From JAEYOM01 sp036260935 (GTDB lineage: Bacteria > Bacillota > Clostridia > Acetivibrionales > DTU013), in assembly GCA_036260935.1 (NCBI GenBank), contig DATALQ010000045.1, forward strand, positions 1-64,000: DNA of 64,000 bases, read 5' to 3'. Shown here in pieces: positions 62,390-64,000 of this stretch. Made by a program: the position numbers and the translations under genes. Within the stretch, counting starts at the first letter, position 1. Each line of letters begins with the position of its first letter. A model generated the notes under the pieces. That model worked only from the letters and a program-made list of their open reading frames with translations, was not told where the DNA came from and did not search any database.

Positions 62390-64000
62390 ATGACAAGACA
62401 AAATTTGAACCGACATTGGCTCTTTAAAATGACAAATTCGCCCTATATCAATCCGGCCCCCGAATGGAAGACTGTCGATCTGCCCCACGATTTCAGCATC
62501 GGACTGGATAGAGAGCCCGATTTACCAGGTGGCCGCGACACCGGTTTTTTTCCAGGTGGTATGGCTGAGTACAGGAAAGCTTTGTCTGTTCCTGAGGAAT
62601 GGAAGGGAAAAAAGGTCATTCTGGAATTCGAGGGGGTATATAAGAATGTAATCGTGAGGTTCAACACCCAAATCGTAGCGCGGCAGCCCTATGGATACAC
62701 CACCTTTCATTGTGATCTGACGCCCTATCTCATGTACGGGCGCGAGAACATGATCAGCGTCAGCGTAAATAACAGCGCTGGGCAAAATTCGAGGTGGTAC
62801 ACCGGTTCAGGAATATACCGCCATGTATGGCTGTTGACGGGGGAAAGCATACATATAAAGTCCTGGGGAGTATATGCAACAACACCCGAGGCGTCTTCAG
62901 GTACCTCGAAGGTATCGGTAAGAACGGAAGTGGAAAACAGCAGTACATCTACAGTTTCTGTCATTGTACGTTCGACGCTTCTGGACGCCTGCGGAGCTGC
63001 CGCCGCTTCTCAAGAAACCGAAATTCTGCTGCCTGGCGAATCCACTGTCGAAGCAGCACAAATGCTTACGGTTGCACAAGCTTGCTTGTGGTCTGTAGAG
63101 AATCCATACCTCTATACTCTGAAGAGCGAAGTTATAAAGGACGGCACTGTTATCGACGGTACTGAGACCCGTATCGGCATCCGCTCCGTTTCCTTCGACA
63201 GGAATGGTTTCCGGCTGAATGGAGTTGGAATGAAGCTGAAGGGCGGCTGTGTCCACCATGATTGCGGACTGCTCGGAGCAGCTGCATACGACAGAGCGGA
63301 GGAACGCAAAGTAGAGCTTTTGAAGGCCAATGGCTACAATGCTGTGCGATGCGCCCACAATCCGCCGTCTCCAAGCTTTCTGGATGTCTGCGACCGTCTG
63401 GGTATGCTGGTTATAGACGAAGCCTTCGATTGCTGGAACGATAGCAAGCTGCCCAATGACTACGGTTTGTACTTCGCGGAATGGTGGCAGAGGGATATGA
63501 CCGCCATGGTGCTTCGTGACCGGAATCACCCCGGCATAATACTGTGGTCGACAGGCAATGAAATCATAGAGAGGGACGGCCGGTCCGAGGGTTACGTATA
63601 TGCGCGCAAGCTTGCCGACCATGTACGCTCGCTGGATGATACACGCGCCGTAACCAATGCTCTTTGCGGACACTGGGATTATCCACTGTATTCTCCCACA
63701 GGAATAGATATGGCTGCAATTCCCGAAGGTTGCGATTATTGGGGGGAGGCTACGGAAAAATTCGCCGAGCCGCTGGATGTAACAGGATACAACTATTTAC
63801 TGGACCGTTACGAAAGCGACGGGAAAAAGTATCCGGGCCGTATTATCTGCGGTACCGAGACTTTTCCAAAAGAGGCTTACGATTATTGGAATGCAGTTGA
63901 ACGTTTGCCTTATGTGATCGGAGATTTTGTCTGGACCAGCCTGGATTATTTGGGAGAGGCCGGTATCGGCGAGGTATTTTACGATCAGGAAATAACCTTC
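62390..64000 (+). CDS. GH2 glycoside hydrolase, partial (C-terminus beyond window)
   Basis: Open from ATG 62390 to the edge, 537 residues. Sugar-binding domain WKTVDLPHDFSIGL and GVYKNVIVRFN; Ig-like region about 150-270; TIM barrel with NAVRCAHNPPSPSFLDVCD, the acid/base Glu391 in STGNEI and the nucleophile Glu490 in CGTETF. Fits beta-galactosidases or other GH2 exo-enzymes. GGAGG lies before the ATG. Third gene of the operon. Confidence 0.93.
   Translation, partial: MTRQNLNRHWLFKMTNSPYINPAPEWKTVDLPHDFSIGLDREPDLPGGRDTGFFPGGMAEYRKALSVPEEWKGKKVILEFEGVYKNVIVRFNTQIVARQPYGYTTFHCDLTPYLMYGRENMISVSVNNSAGQNSRWYTGSGIYRHVWLLTGESIHIKSWGVYATTPEASSGTSKVSVRTEVENSSTSTVSVIVRSTLLDACGAAAASQETEILLPGESTVEAAQMLTVAQACLWSVENPYLYTLKSEVIKDGTVIDGTETRIGIRSVSFDRNGFRLNGVGMKLKGGCVHHDCGLLGAAAYDRAEERKVELLKANGYNAVRCAHNPPSPSFLDVCDRLGMLVIDEAFDCWNDSKLPNDYGLYFAEWWQRDMTAMVLRDRNHPGIILWSTGNEIIERDGRSEGYVYARKLADHVRSLDDTRAVTNALCGHWDYPLYSPTGIDMAAIPEGCDYWGEATEKFAEPLDVTGYNYLLDRYESDGKKYPGRIICGTETFPKEAYDYWNAVERLPYVIGDFVWTSLDYLGEAGIGEVFYDQEITF

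Overview
The window is a stretch of chromosome from an anaerobic, endospore-forming, Gram-positive bacterium of the class Clostridia that degrades plant polysaccharides. Evidence: sporulation genes yqfC and yqfD, a SpoIID-like protein and a PdaA-like deacetylase; the typical Clostridia order yqfC-yqfD-phoH-pgpH-ybeY-dgkA-era-yqzL-recO; T-box, lysine and tetrahydrofolate leaders; strong AGGAGG ribosome binding sites; SLH and dockerin domains; and a large glycoside hydrolase locus. No rRNA, CRISPR array, prophage or transposase gene was seen. Species cannot be named from the sequence.

1-4,500: accessory region. An isocitrate/isopropylmalate dehydrogenase gene runs off the left edge. It is followed by an array of small AT-rich genes, all on the minus strand: a TIGR04076 protein, a 56-residue membrane peptide with a convergent antisense RNA (a probable type I toxin-antitoxin module), two GNAT acetyltransferases and a DUF3795 protein. 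They are separated by GC-rich, partly palindromic repeats. The layout resembles an integron cassette array without an integrase and is the most unusual part of the window.

4,500-17,150: housekeeping. TIGR04086, yajC, tgt and queA (queuosine); an MtnA-type isomerase; a SpoIID-domain protein; then on the plus strand a lysine-riboswitch operon asd-dapA-dapB-ACT protein; a His-rich YmaF protein and a DUF624 membrane protein.

17,150-38,700: tRNA-Leu(GAG) with consensus promoter and terminator; azlCD amino-acid exporter; an S41 protease-like lipoprotein; the recO-to-yqfC cluster; a PdaA-like deacetylase, two DUF881 proteins, a sugar nucleotidyltransferase fused to a degenerate phosphomannomutase domain; a small CBM-like protein; folT behind a THF riboswitch; a YkgJ-type cysteine-cluster protein; valS behind a T-box with a GUA specifier; a flavodoxin-like protein.

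38,700-64,000: cell surface and carbohydrate use. An SLH-anchored surface protein, a 1,224-residue secreted protein with two tandem esterase modules plus cohesin-like and dockerin domains, a small soluble chemoreceptor-like protein, a CE1-like esterase, a GH95 enzyme, an LplB/LplC-type ABC transporter with two paralogous binding proteins, a YesM/YesN-type two-component system, an AraC regulator and a divergent plus-strand operon GH127-GH29-GH2 (the last cut by the right edge). Together these suggest sensing, import and intracellular trimming of fucose- and arabinose-containing plant oligosaccharides.
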